Below, piece by piece: positions 1-9,580 of a stretch of 64,000 nucleotides of DNA. Position numbers and translations under genes: made by a program. The first letter of the stretch is position 1, and every line of letters starts with the position of its first letter. Source of the stretch: an uncultured SAR324 cluster bacterium (GTDB taxonomy: Bacteria > SAR324 > NAC60-12); the NCBI GenBank assembly GCA_905182865.1, contig CAJJCY010000002.1:567040-631039 (forward strand), read 5' to 3'. Below the pieces are notes generated by a model. That model ran no database searches and was not told the DNA's origin. It saw only the letters and a program-made list of their open reading frames with translations.

Positions 1-1
1 C

Positions 2-3000
2 CTGTCTTTTCCAACCAAAGCATCCAATCATTTACTACTGCCTTTGTACCAAAAAGTGATTGAGCCTCATCTGCAGAAAGTGCTGAATCGTCCTGATTTC
101 AACTTAGGTTCATTTGCTGCTGAAACAGATAATGCTCAGCTGAATTCACATATTTCAGGACTTCCTGCAACAGTTGTTTCACAAGCATTGGGTTTGTCTG
201 CCCGAAGTCTAGTGCTGGATGCTGCTTGTGCGTCATCATTGTATGCAGTCGCGCTTGCCTGTCATTATCTCCATACCAAAAAAACAGATTTAATGCTGGC
301 CGGAGCGGTAAGTGCCGCGGATCCGTTTTTTGTGAATATGGGTTTTTCGATCTTTCAGGCTTTTCCGGAATCTCCTCAGACTTTCAATCCACTTGATAAT
401 AACTCTGGAGGGTTGCTTGCCAGCCAGGGAGCAGGAATGTTTGTTCTCAAACGTTTGAGTGATGCAGAGCGTGATGCTGACAAAATTCATGCGGTAATAT
501 CTGGAATTGGTTTGTCTAATGACGGACGGGGCCAATTTGTGCTAAGTCCGAATTCCAAAGGCCAGATTCTGGCCTATCAACGTGCCTACGAATCCTCAAA
601 AGTTTCTCCAGAAAAAATTGACTATATCGAATGTCATGCTACTGGAACTCCTCTGGGCGACAAAGTAGAATTGGACTCAATGGAACAATTTTTTGCGTCT
701 TCTGACCTTCCTGAAGGAAAGAAAATTAAACCGCTAATTGGTTCTGCAAAATCAAACTTGGGTCATATGCTGACTGCCGCAGGAATGGGCGGAATGATAA
801 AAGTTATTTTAGCACTCAAACATGGAGAAATACCTGCAACCAGGGGTGTTAAAGCTGCAATGACTTCCAAAAATGGAGGTGTTTCTGAAAAACAAATCGT
901 CCAAAAAACCACAGTGTGGCCACACAATCGAAAGGATCGCAGGGCTGCAGTGAGTGCTTTTGGTTTTGGAGGAACAAATGCCCACCTTATTTTTGAGTCA
1001 GGAGTTAAGGCTTCTAAGCAAATTAATTTTCCAAAAACACAAAATTCACAGATCATGGCAATTGTCGGTATGGAAGCAATTTTTGGCGGTTGCAAAGGAT
1101 TGCATGAATTTTATCACACAATATATGACAACAAGCAGCACTTCCGTTCTCTTCCGCCGGAGCGCTGGAAAGGTTTTGAGCAGCATCCGGAATTAAAGAA
1201 TCATCCTCAGGGTGCATGGCTTGAATCATTTGAAATGGATTTTCTGCGTTTCAAATTGCAGCCCAACCCAAAAGAACGTTTGATACCTCAACAATTATTG
1301 ACGCTGGAAGTAACAGACCGGGCAATTAAAAAAACAAAATTAAGAGAAGGTCAAAATGTTGCGGTACTGGTAGCCATGGAAACTGAACTTGAAATTCACC
1401 GCTTCAGGGGACGGGTTAATCTTTCTACACAAATTCAAGACAGCTTGCAAGCATCAGGAATTGTTTTGAGTGACGAGGAACAAAAAGATTTGATCAATTT
1501 GTCCAGGAACAGTTTGCTGGAGGAAGTGCCAATTAACCGCTTTACGAGTTTTATCGGCAACATAATGGCAACCAGGATATCATCACTTTGGGATTTTTCT
1601 GGTCCTGCAATGACAATTTCAGCTGAAGAAAACTCAGTTCTGAGAGCACTCGAAGTTGCGCAGATCTTGTTGCTTGAAGATAATGTTGATGCAGTAGTCG
1701 TAACAGCTGTTGATCTTGCGGGTAGTCCGGAACAAGTTTTGTTGCGTCAAAGAAAATTACCCTTTAATTCCGGCCCGGCTACGCTGAGTTTTGACAAGAA
1801 TACCAATGGCTGGTTGATCGGAGAAGGGGCCGGGACAGTTATTTTAAAAAGTGTAGAATCAGCAAAAAAGGATGATGAACAAATTTTTGCAACAGTTGAT
1901 TCAATAGCTTTTTCAAGTGGTTTAACTCCAGAATCGGTTGAAAACGCCGCAAATCAGGCTTTGACAGAGGCAAATGTCTCAGCTGGTGAGATTGGAATGC
2001 TGGAAGTTTTCGGGAGCGGAAACATTGTTGAAGATTCCGCAGAAATGAGAGGGCTGGCTCAAGCTTATGCTAAAGTTGACGCAGGTTGTGCTTTGGGAAG
2101 CATCAAGTCAAATGTGGGCCATACTTTTGCAGCATCCGGAATGGCAAGTTTGATTAAGGCTGCGCTTTGTCTGCACCATCGTTTCATTCCTGGAGTTCCT
2201 GAGTGGAAGTCACCCAAAACAGAACTACAATCCGCAAAACAGTTTTATGTTCCGGTGGAATCTCGTCCATGGCTGATCCAATCAGGAATTAAACAAAGAC
2301 ATGCAGCCGTCAGCAGTTTGGGCATAGACAATATTTGTTCACATCTGATTCTTTCGGAAGCTTCACCCGAATTACGTCAAACAATTAAAGTTGCCGAATC
2401 TGGCGACTTAAATTTATTTCTTGTGACAGGGCAGGAAAAATCCGCAATCAGCAAAGGGTTGCTTGAATTAGAAAAAGATTTGCTTTCCGGCAAAGAACCG
2501 GCATCTCTAGCTTACCAATATTATGTGCGTTCAAATAATAATGAAGAAAAATATGCGGCAGTATTGATCGCCTCTAGTCGTGATGAACTGCAAAAAGAAA
2601 TCAATGCAGCAAAATCCGGAATTGAAACTTCTTTTACTGGCAGCGGTGATTGGAGTTCTCCACGTGGCAGTTATTTTACTGCATCACCTTTATCGCGTGA
2701 GGGGAAGATTGCTTTCACTTATCCGGGTGGTTTTAGTGCGTATGTCGATTGTGGACGTTCTTTGTTTCAAATGTTTCCGGGTCTACACGAGTTGGATGAA
2801 CAGTACCTGAATCAGACTGGCCCCGCAGATAAACGGCGAGGAAGCAATTATTTGGGGGAACTTCTCCAGGAACGGCGGCTGTATCCACGAACCTTAGAAC
2901 GCTTGACTGATGCGGAAGTAACGGAGTTGCAGAAAGATTTTATCCACACTCCTATTGCAATGTTTGAAAGTGGGGTCAGCTCTGCAGTGTTGAATACTCA

Positions 3001-6000
3001 TGTTATGCGCAAAGGCTTTGGTCTTGAACCAGACATAGCGTTCGGTTACAGTATGGGCGAAATTTCTATGCTGTATGGACTTGGAGTATGGGAAAGCATG
3101 TCAAATATGAGCGACATTCTGAATAGATCCAAGCTTTTTGAAGAAAGGTTGGCCGGACCCATGAATGCAGTACGTGAAGCCTGGGATTTGGGACCTGATG
3201 AATTTAGACAAAAACCACTTTGGGGATGTTATTCTCTCCGGCTTTCTCCACAAATTGTACAGCAGGAAGTTGAAAATGAAGCGCATGTTTATCTGATTTT
3301 GATCAACACGCCGGAAGAAGTTGTGATTGCAGGCGAACCGACAGCTTGTGAACGTGTGATTCAGAAACTGGGACGGCCTGTACATCCAATTCCGGTCACA
3401 GATGTGGTGCACTGTGAGCCGGTCAAATCAGAATATGAAGAAATTAAACGTGTTCACACAGATAAAGTTGTTGAATGTCCGGATATTGATTTTTATTCTG
3501 CAATTGATTATGAGGTTTCAAAATTAGACAGCAAAACATTGGCGCACAATGTTGCTACCATTTACGGAAAAACCGTGGATTATAGTCGTCTCATCGAAAA
3601 AGTTTATGAAGATGGAGCCCGTATTTTTGTGGATTTAGGACCTCGAACAACCTGCTCAAAGTGGATTAGTAAAACTTTGGATAAACGGCCTCACCTTTCG
3701 ATCAGTGTTAACCGTAAGGGTACTGACAACAGAAAAATGATTCTTCAGGCTTTGTCCAGTCTGATAAGTCACCGAGTTCCGATTAAGCTTGAAGCGCTTT
3801 TCCCGTTCCAGCCTGTCCAAGCGGAAAAACAACTTATGCAGACTATCAAACTTGGAGGCACACCAGTTCAGCAAGTTTTTGAAAAAGGTGCTGATAAACT
3901 TTTTAAAGGTACTAAGGCACTAAGGCATCAAGGCACTGAGTTTCAAAGTTTCAAAGTTTCAGAGTTTCAAAGTGGGAGCGAGTCTGGTCGTGCATATTCA
4001 AATTTGGTAGCTCCGGACTACGCACCTGGGAATGTTTCTGTTTCCTCTTTTTCACCATTTCCGGGTGAATACGGTTCTCACCGAAATTCGGCACACTCAG
4101 CATTTTTGAATGCTCGACAGAATGGAATGCGTCAGCTGGCAAAATTGATCAGTTCAAATACGAACACAAAAGGAATTTTAGTTTCCAATACTTTTCAACA
4201 TACAGTTTCTCAAAAAACGACACCAGAGACACAGCAACCTGTACCACAAACAAAACCTTGCATTTTTGACTATCATGATTTACTGGAACTTGCAGGTGGC
4301 AGCATTGCCAATGTTTTTGGTTCCGAATATGCTGAAATTGATTCCTACCGTCGCTGTGTGCGATTACCGATGGAACCATATTTACTGGTCAGCCGTGTAA
4401 CACAGCTTGACGCAAAACTTGGTGAATTCAAGCCTTCAACGATCACCACAGAATACGACATTCCAGAAAACGCGTGGTACACAACTGACGGTCAAATTCC
4501 GTGGGCAGTTGCAGTAGAGTCCGGACAATGTGATTTGATGTTGATCAGTTATTTGGGTATTGATTTTGACTGCAAAGGTGAGCAAGTTTACCGACTGCTG
4601 GATTGTACATTGACATACCTTGAAGACATGCCGCTTGAAGGACAAACTTTGCGCTACGAAATATCTATCAATTCGTTTGCAAAACATGATCAGAATTTGC
4701 TGTTCTTTTTTAATTATGAGTGTTTTGTCGGCAACAAAATGGTACTCAGGATGGATAACGGCTGTGCAGGATTTTTCTCAGATGAAGATTTATCTCAGGG
4801 CAAAGGTGTTATTCATACAGCACAGGAATTAGAGCTTAAAGAAAAAGCGGATAAAATCAAATTCACGCCGCTTCTTCACTGTACAAAAACAACATTTACT
4901 CGACAAGAATTACTCGAAATTTCAGCCGGGAATCCTGCCGGATGTTTTGGTCCGGAATATAATCAGCAGGGAAAAAATCCATCATTAAAAAATGCACCGG
5001 ATCAGTTTTTGATGTCAGACAGAATTATTTCAGTAGAGCCGCATGGTGGTCCGTATGGTATGGGATACATAGTTGCAGAAAAAGATTTAGCTCCGGATGA
5101 CTGGTATTTCCCATGTCATTTTAAGGATGATCCGGTTTTAGCTGGTTCCCTGATGGCAGAAGGCTGTGTACAGTTGCTACAGTTTTTCCTTCTTCACCTG
5201 GGGTTGCAAACCTTAGTGGAGGACGCAACATTTCAACCGATTCATGGTTTGCCGCAAATTGTACGTTGCCGGGGGCAGGTGATTCCGGGGGATCCAAAAA
5301 TTACCTATCGGGTTGAAATCAAAGAGATCGGTTTGGAGCCTTATCCGTATGCAATTGCAGACATAGATATTTTGGTTGGCGACAGAATCGTGGTTGATTT
5401 TCGAGACCTGGGAGTTCAACTTGCGGAAAAAACTGGAAGCTCCGACGGTGGCAATTTACTTCGTGTTTCTAAAAACCAACGCAAAGCATATTCCGGTGGA
5501 GAAATAAAAACATCGGATTCTAATATTCAAGTGCCGGGAACTAGTGACAGGTTGCTTGCTGCCGACGAACAGATGATTTGGGAATTTGCTTTGGGAGATG
5601 TGGAAAAATGTTTCGGTTCCGAATTTGCCATTTACAAAGGGCGTCCCATACAGCGAAATCCCAATGGCGAATTGCAGCTAATTTCACGAGTCTATGATCT
5701 GCATGGTAAAAGGATGGAGTTTGATAAAACGATGACCTTGGTCAGTGAATATGACGTTCCTGAAGATGCCTGGTTTTTTCGTAATAATTCTTATCCTGAA
5801 AACATGCCGTATTCTGTTTTGATGGAAATTGCTTTACAACCGTGCGGTTTTATTTCAACTCATTCCGGAGCAATTATGACTTATCCGGAACTTGACTTGT
5901 ATTACCGGAACCTTGACGGAAACGGAACTTTACTCAGGAATCCAGATTTACGCGGAAAAACTGTTTTGAATGAAGTCAAGTTACTAACCACGGTTGCCTC

Positions 6001-6694
6001 CGGAAACACTATCATTCAAACGCATCGTTTTTCTTTGAGCTGTGATGGACAAATATTTTTTGAGGGTGATACAATGTTTGGTTATTTTACCGGCGAGTCA
6101 TTGGCTGCTCAAGTCGGTTTAGACGGAGGTAAAAAAGCCGTTCCGTGGATTGATGAAAACGCGTCTGACTCTTCAATTATACTGGACTTGAACTCCGTTG
6201 ATTACCGGAAGGTTTTGGGTGAAAAACCTGAGCATCCTCATTTTCATTTGTGTTTTGGACAACTTAGCTTTTCTGATATAATCCGGATCGTGCCGGAAGG
6301 CGGAAAATTCAGGAAGGGCTATGTTTATGCACGCAAAGAAGTCAATCCGGAAGACTGGTTTTTCCCCTGTCATTTTCACGAGGATCCAGTTATGCCAGGT
6401 TCACTCGGAGTGGAAGCAATAATTCAAGCTTTGCAGGCTTTTGCATTGCAGCAGGGAATTGGAAATTCCTTCAAAAGTCCAAGGTTTGTGCCTGTTTTAA
6501 GCAAGGTTGGCTGGAAATATCGTGGACAAATTATTCCACAAAATAAATATATGCAGCTAGACTTGCATGTTAAAAACATAGAACAAAAAGAGGGGCAGGT
6601 TGTTTTGACTGCAGATGCAAACTTGTGGCGGGAAGATTTGAGAATCTATGAAATATATGACATTGTAGTTGGAATTTCTGAAACAGAAAAATAA
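2..6694 (+). CDS. PfaC/Pfa3-like polyunsaturated fatty acid synthase subunit (KS-CLF-AT-DH-DH), 5' truncated
   Basis: This multidomain subunit of an iterative PUFA or secondary-lipid synthase condenses malonyl units and dehydrates the products. The frame is open to the left edge and reads LSFPTKASNHL before the TTG at 44, so the true start lies outside. Counting from codon 44: ketosynthase with active C62 (DAACASS), H198 (HATGTP) and H241 (KSNLGH); chain-length-factor-like KS from about 337 to 790, without the Cys; acyltransferase from about 885 to 1260 with GYSMGE (S1003); a low-complexity linker; then tandem FabA-like hot-dog dehydratases with CHF-x-x-DPV motifs at H1692 and H2110. The AT lies inside this subunit, as in myxobacterial Pfa3, not in a separate PfaB as in Shewanella. 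The linker carries an octamer repeat. A convergent minus-strand gene follows. The family is clear; the actual lipid product is unknown. Confidence 0.93.
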   Translation: MSFPTKASNHLLLPLYQKVIEPHLQKVLNRPDFNLGSFAAETDNAQLNSHISGLPATVVSQALGLSARSLVLDAACASSLYAVALACHYLHTKKTDLMLAGAVSAADPFFVNMGFSIFQAFPESPQTFNPLDNNSGGLLASQGAGMFVLKRLSDAERDADKIHAVISGIGLSNDGRGQFVLSPNSKGQILAYQRAYESSKVSPEKIDYIECHATGTPLGDKVELDSMEQFFASSDLPEGKKIKPLIGSAKSNLGHMLTAAGMGGMIKVILALKHGEIPATRGVKAAMTSKNGGVSEKQIVQKTTVWPHNRKDRRAAVSAFGFGGTNAHLIFESGVKASKQINFPKTQNSQIMAIVGMEAIFGGCKGLHEFYHTIYDNKQHFRSLPPERWKGFEQHPELKNHPQGAWLESFEMDFLRFKLQPNPKERLIPQQLLTLEVTDRAIKKTKLREGQNVAVLVAMETELEIHRFRGRVNLSTQIQDSLQASGIVLSDEEQKDLINLSRNSLLEEVPINRFTSFIGNIMATRISSLWDFSGPAMTISAEENSVLRALEVAQILLLEDNVDAVVVTAVDLAGSPEQVLLRQRKLPFNSGPATLSFDKNTNGWLIGEGAGTVILKSVESAKKDDEQIFATVDSIAFSSGLTPESVENAANQALTEANVSAGEIGMLEVFGSGNIVEDSAEMRGLAQAYAKVDAGCALGSIKSNVGHTFAASGMASLIKAALCLHHRFIPGVPEWKSPKTELQSAKQFYVPVESRPWLIQSGIKQRHAAVSSLGIDNICSHLILSEASPELRQTIKVAESGDLNLFLVTGQEKSAISKGLLELEKDLLSGKEPASLAYQYYVRSNNNEEKYAAVLIASSRDELQKEINAAKSGIETSFTGSGDWSSPRGSYFTASPLSREGKIAFTYPGGFSAYVDCGRSLFQMFPGLHELDEQYLNQTGPADKRRGSNYLGELLQERRLYPRTLERLTDAEVTELQKDFIHTPIAMFESGVSSAVLNTHVMRKGFGLEPDIAFGYSMGEISMLYGLGVWESMSNMSDILNRSKLFEERLAGPMNAVREAWDLGPDEFRQKPLWGCYSLRLSPQIVQQEVENEAHVYLILINTPEEVVIAGEPTACERVIQKLGRPVHPIPVTDVVHCEPVKSEYEEIKRVHTDKVVECPDIDFYSAIDYEVSKLDSKTLAHNVATIYGKTVDYSRLIEKVYEDGARIFVDLGPRTTCSKWISKTLDKRPHLSISVNRKGTDNRKMILQALSSLISHRVPIKLEALFPFQPVQAEKQLMQTIKLGGTPVQQVFEKGADKLFKGTKALRHQGTEFQSFKVSEFQSGSESGRAYSNLVAPDYAPGNVSVSSFSPFPGEYGSHRNSAHSAFLNARQNGMRQLAKLISSNTNTKGILVSNTFQHTVSQKTTPETQQPVPQTKPCIFDYHDLLELAGGSIANVFGSEYAEIDSYRRCVRLPMEPYLLVSRVTQLDAKLGEFKPSTITTEYDIPENAWYTTDGQIPWAVAVESGQCDLMLISYLGIDFDCKGEQVYRLLDCTLTYLEDMPLEGQTLRYEISINSFAKHDQNLLFFFNYECFVGNKMVLRMDNGCAGFFSDEDLSQGKGVIHTAQELELKEKADKIKFTPLLHCTKTTFTRQELLEISAGNPAGCFGPEYNQQGKNPSLKNAPDQFLMSDRIISVEPHGGPYGMGYIVAEKDLAPDDWYFPCHFKDDPVLAGSLMAEGCVQLLQFFLLHLGLQTLVEDATFQPIHGLPQIVRCRGQVIPGDPKITYRVEIKEIGLEPYPYAIADIDILVGDRIVVDFRDLGVQLAEKTGSSDGGNLLRVSKNQRKAYSGGEIKTSDSNIQVPGTSDRLLAADEQMIWEFALGDVEKCFGSEFAIYKGRPIQRNPNGELQLISRVYDLHGKRMEFDKTMTLVSEYDVPEDAWFFRNNSYPENMPYSVLMEIALQPCGFISTHSGAIMTYPELDLYYRNLDGNGTLLRNPDLRGKTVLNEVKLLTTVASGNTIIQTHRFSLSCDGQIFFEGDTMFGYFTGESLAAQVGLDGGKKAVPWIDENASDSSIILDLNSVDYRKVLGEKPEHPHFHLCFGQLSFSDIIRIVPEGGKFRKGYVYARKEVNPEDWFFPCHFHEDPVMPGSLGVEAIIQALQAFALQQGIGNSFKSPRFVPVLSKVGWKYRGQIIPQNKYMQLDLHVKNIEQKEGQVVLTADANLWREDLRIYEIYDIVVGISETEK
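3911..3972 (+). repeat. Period-8 microsatellite inside the PUFA synthase linker
   Basis: Two adjacent period-8 tracts: ACTAAGGC-type units at 3911-3938, then four TTTCAAAG-type units at 3941-3972 (the third is TTTCAGAG). Three octamers equal eight codons, so the tract keeps the frame; it encodes FQSFKVSE in the AT-DH linker. The same octamer occurs four times inside the oxoprolinase-type gene near 43.5 kb. Confidence 0.9.
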
Positions 6695-6709
6695 AACTGT
6701 TTTTTTGAA

Positions 6710-6729
6710 AACTCCTTGGAGTTGTTTTT
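6710..6729 (+). terminator. Candidate Rho-independent terminator after the PUFA synthase gene
   Basis: Stem AACTC/GAGTT with a CTTG loop followed by GTTTTT, 16 bases after the stop. The stem is only five pairs, so it is a weak terminator. Confidence 0.5.
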
Positions 6730-6849
6730 ATCAATCGAATAATTTCTTATTGATATCATTGAAAAATATTATTTTTCAACCAGCCCGAAATATTTTGGGT
6801 TACAGAAAAAAGGTCTTGTACTATATTGAAATATTTCAGTCTAAACGGT

Positions 6850-7299
6850 TTAAAGTACGGACAGTATTAATGAAGTTTTTACAGGAGGATAGCAAACTCC
6901 GCCCTCCCAACAACCCTGGAAGCTAATTTCCAGAATTCCCTTAGATTCTCCTTTGATTTTTGGAGTAAGATGTAACGTAGCTTCCACGATATTATGATAA
7001 ATTTCACTTGAACCAAAAAAGGGGTCATCAATAACTTCTGGTGGAGGAAACTGAACATTCTCAATGATAAAATCTTTACTGGTGAAGATGAACTTTTCTT
7101 TGTATAGATAATAGAACTTTGGAATTTGCCAGCGAATAACTGCTTCGGAAGGTCCTACAATGATGTAATCCATCACAAAAGCTTCTTCCGGAGCAAGCGG
7201 TTCTGAACCGAATGGGACTTTCTCTGCAGCTGAGGCAAAAGTTGCAAAACACAGAGTTATCAAAACCAGTAAGAATTTTGCTAATGTGTCACCATTCAT
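6850..7299 (-). CDS. Free-standing DsbD N-terminal (alpha) domain protein, periplasmic
   Basis: The 149-residue protein has a signal peptide (hydrophobic core about 8-18, ASA cleavage site near 24). The rest matches the N-terminal thiol-disulfide domain of DsbD: YYLY early, FPPPE and DDPFFG in the middle, and QGCWEGGVCYPP near the end, which holds the redox cysteine pair. Full DsbD adds eight membrane helices and a thioredoxin domain; neither is present here. In DsbD this domain hands electrons to periplasmic partners. Being alone at the end of a Sox-type cluster, it may shuttle electrons to SoxYZ or cytochrome maturation partners; that is inference. Its electron donor is not visible in the window. 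Confidence 0.8.
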   Translation of the reverse strand: MNGDTLAKFLLVLITLCFATFASAAEKVPFGSEPLAPEEAFVMDYIIVGPSEAVIRWQIPKFYYLYKEKFIFTSKDFIIENVQFPPPEVIDDPFFGSSEIYHNIVEATLHLTPKIKGESKGILEISFQGCWEGGVCYPPVKTSLILSVL

Positions 7300-7395
7300 A
7301 TTATTTTCTTCCTAAAAATCATAAACATTTTGTTTTTCCAGTAAATGACAAAAGTCATTTAAAAAAGACTTTTACTACAGTTTATCTAAAAGTAC

Positions 7396-7758
7396 TTATT
7401 CATCGTGATCCGTAGTACTAAAAGTGTAGGTAGTCACTACACCTTTTTCATCAAACTGAATGACAAGATCCTTCGCCTCCCTTTTACCAAAAAGAGAATA
7501 ATCATAATTACCGTAAGTCCAGGTCAGTTCACCATCCTGAATTCCTGAAAGCCACGTAGATCCAAACAACTTCCGGATCTCATTTTTGGTAGTCTGACCG
7601 ATCTTGATCAAAGATACATTTGACTCAGGAAAGTCTTTGCCCAGGCTGACGCAGCCAGACGTAAACAAACTTATTCCAGCTAAAAGAATCAAAATTATTG
7701 CAATGTTTCGAATAATAACCCCCCTTTTAGTAGATTCAAAATGATTCCCAATATTCAT
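7396..7758 (-). CDS. BamE/SmpA-OmlA-like lipoprotein
   Basis: The 120-residue protein has an N-terminal hydrophobic segment (about 19-33) ending in a lipobox, FTSGC, so it is probably lipidated. The mature part has the SmpA/OmlA pattern: IKIGQTTKNEIRKLFG, then a WTYG strand and a hydrophobic strand LVIQFDEKGVV. BamE proteins belong to the outer-membrane barrel assembly machine, but many small lipoproteins share the fold, so a BamE role is not established. The ATG chosen leaves a long n-region of about 18 residues, and the true start may be further in. It lies between the DsbD-alpha gene and a broken thioredoxin-like gene. Confidence 0.65.
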   Translation of the reverse strand: MNIGNHFESTKRGVIIRNIAIILILLAGISLFTSGCVSLGKDFPESNVSLIKIGQTTKNEIRKLFGSTWLSGIQDGELTWTYGNYDYSLFGKREAKDLVIQFDEKGVVTTYTFSTTDHDE

Positions 7759-7945
7759 ATATTTACCTACACTAATGAGTTGTGAAATCTTGTAAGATAT
7801 TGTAATTATTTTCTGCAGTATGTCATCTCGACCAAAAGGATTAATCTGATAATATACTTATATTATAATAATTTATCACACACATTTGGGATAACACGAA
7901 ATAACCTGTGACTGTCGAGTACCTTTATTAAAATATGTATATATT

Positions 7946-8799
7946 TTAAGGATTGCTTTGAGTTGCCAAAAAACTGTCTGCTGAAGATAGAAAAGATGCA
8001 GACCGTTCAAGAAAATCCCAGCTTTTACTATCCCAAAATTTGTCTTCAAGGAACTCATGCAATCCAGAAAAATATGTTATTATCGGTTTCACGGGACTCA
8101 ACTGTGGAATAGCTGATTTCTTACTTTGTCCCATCAAGGCAAATACAATATCACCGTTCATAGCCATCAAATACTCATAATCATTTGTATCTAATTCTGG
8201 ATCAACAAAAATTTGTTTTTTCTCATCATAATAATTAAACTTGAAAATCGAAGAATTTTTGAATAAGCCTTATTGTAGCTTTCATTTTGGAATTTGTCCG
8301 CAGCCCGCTGAAACAGTTTTGCCAGCAAAACATGATCCTGAAGACCGCTTTTACCACCCCACTGTTTTTCTTTGATAGTATAAAAGTGATAAATTCGCTT
8401 GTTATTGAGAATCATTCCGGAAAGAAAATCAAGTGAATGGATCACTTTGTTTTTGAGATTATTATCTTTTGAATAATCAAGTACATCCAAGAGATAAGTG
8501 AGTGTTACAGCTAAATGATCAGTAAAAACCTTACTGATTACCAAAGGGGGTTTCACATTTTTTCGACGATTTTCATTCAAAAAATAGTACGATGTGTCTG
8601 CTGCTTGAAAACTAAGAAAAGAACCAGTCTCCTCATCGTATAATGTATTAGACAAATAGTGAATACTTTGCTGAGCCACTTCAATGAATTTTGGATTTGG
8701 ATTTTCCTCATTCACTTTGTACAAGAGTAAAACTGTTCCAGCATTATAGACCAGCCATTTTTTCATAATGAGGTACTTGCCAATCACCGGTTTCGGCAA
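7946..8799 (-). pseudogene. Downstream fragments of a DUF255/YyaL-type thioredoxin-domain protein (two further frames)
   Basis: This stretch holds the middle (8191-8799 frame) and the end (7946-about 8245 frame) of the gene that starts at 9535. The middle frame carries LVYNAGTVLLLY, which in the family directly follows the VPHYEKM motif found at the end of the upstream frame, and continues with helical-repeat sequence (HYLSNTLYDEETGSF). At 8244-8247 a run of four A on the plus strand appears one base short: with five, the frame joins to FNYYDEKKQIFVDPE and then to the final 74 codons. Two single-base changes would therefore restore one protein of roughly 530 residues. Either a decayed gene or homopolymer errors. 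Confidence 0.75.
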
Positions 8800-9535
8800 A
8801 ACGAAAAAATCCGCCTTCTACCGGATCATAAATTTTCTCAATTGCTTTTTTTAGTGTTTCAGAAATCCATAATACTGAGTCCTGTCGATTTTCTCCTTTG
8901 GTAGATTTTATGAGATAGAGGAAAGTTTCTGGAAGGATTGTTTTTATTCCGTTTCCCACTCCATATTCTTCAGTATCAAAATTATCCAAAACGCCTTTAA
9001 TGTAAGTATTGCGCATATTATCTAAAGTTGATTTATTGAATTTTGTAGGCGGATTATATTCAAATGCAAATATTTTCTCTCCATCAACAGTTTTTCCTTG
9101 TTTCACATTTTGAATCACATCCTGAATGACTTCAAGAAAAGGCTCTGCGTAAAGAGTTCCGGAATACTTATAATATTCTGATGTGTCAGGATTCAAAAAT
9201 ACTGTAAACGGAACTCCTTTTGCCTTATATTTTTGATAAGCACTTGTGTTGATATCTGCATCAATAAACACATTGACAAAATTTTCATTGAGATAAGAAA
9301 TCACTTTTTCATCAGTGAGTGTTTTCTCATTGAAGACATGACACCAATGGCACCATTGAGCGGCAAATAGTAAAAAATATGGTTTTTTCTTAAACCTGTT
9401 ATTTTGGATGACATTGGGATCATATTCTAGGAAATGGACCTCAGAATTCTCATGCTCAAAAGCAAAAGATGTTGCATACAATTGGAAAAACACCAAAAGA
9501 CATAAACTAAATTTGATAAATGGATTCATGATCAC
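8744..9535 (-). CDS. DUF255/YyaL-type secreted thioredoxin-domain protein, N-terminal part, frameshifted
   Basis: This N-terminal frame has a signal peptide (hydrophobic 8-22, SFA) and then the DUF255 thioredoxin-like domain with AAQWCHWCHVF, the family's CHWCH motif, followed by FVNVFIDAD. It stops just after GDWQVPHYEKM, a motif that in YyaL/SPATA20-type proteins sits in the middle of the chain and is followed by an L-Y-N-A helix. That continuation is present in another frame immediately downstream. The shift lies at the AAAAAATGG run near 8760. The biochemical role of the family is poorly defined; the signal peptide suggests a periplasmic thiol-related protein. Its neighbour upstream is SCO1. 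Confidence 0.8.
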   Translation of the reverse strand: MIMNPFIKFSLCLLVFFQLYATSFAFEHENSEVHFLEYDPNVIQNNRFKKKPYFLLFAAQWCHWCHVFNEKTLTDEKVISYLNENFVNVFIDADINTSAYQKYKAKGVPFTVFLNPDTSEYYKYSGTLYAEPFLEVIQDVIQNVKQGKTVDGEKIFAFEYNPPTKFNKSTLDNMRNTYIKGVLDNFDTEEYGVGNGIKTILPETFLYLIKSTKGENRQDSVLWISETLKKAIEKIYDPVEGGFFRFAETGDWQVPHYEKMAGL

Positions 9536-9580
9536 TCTCCAGGTGATTTACACGTATTATTATTGATAACAAAACTGGTA

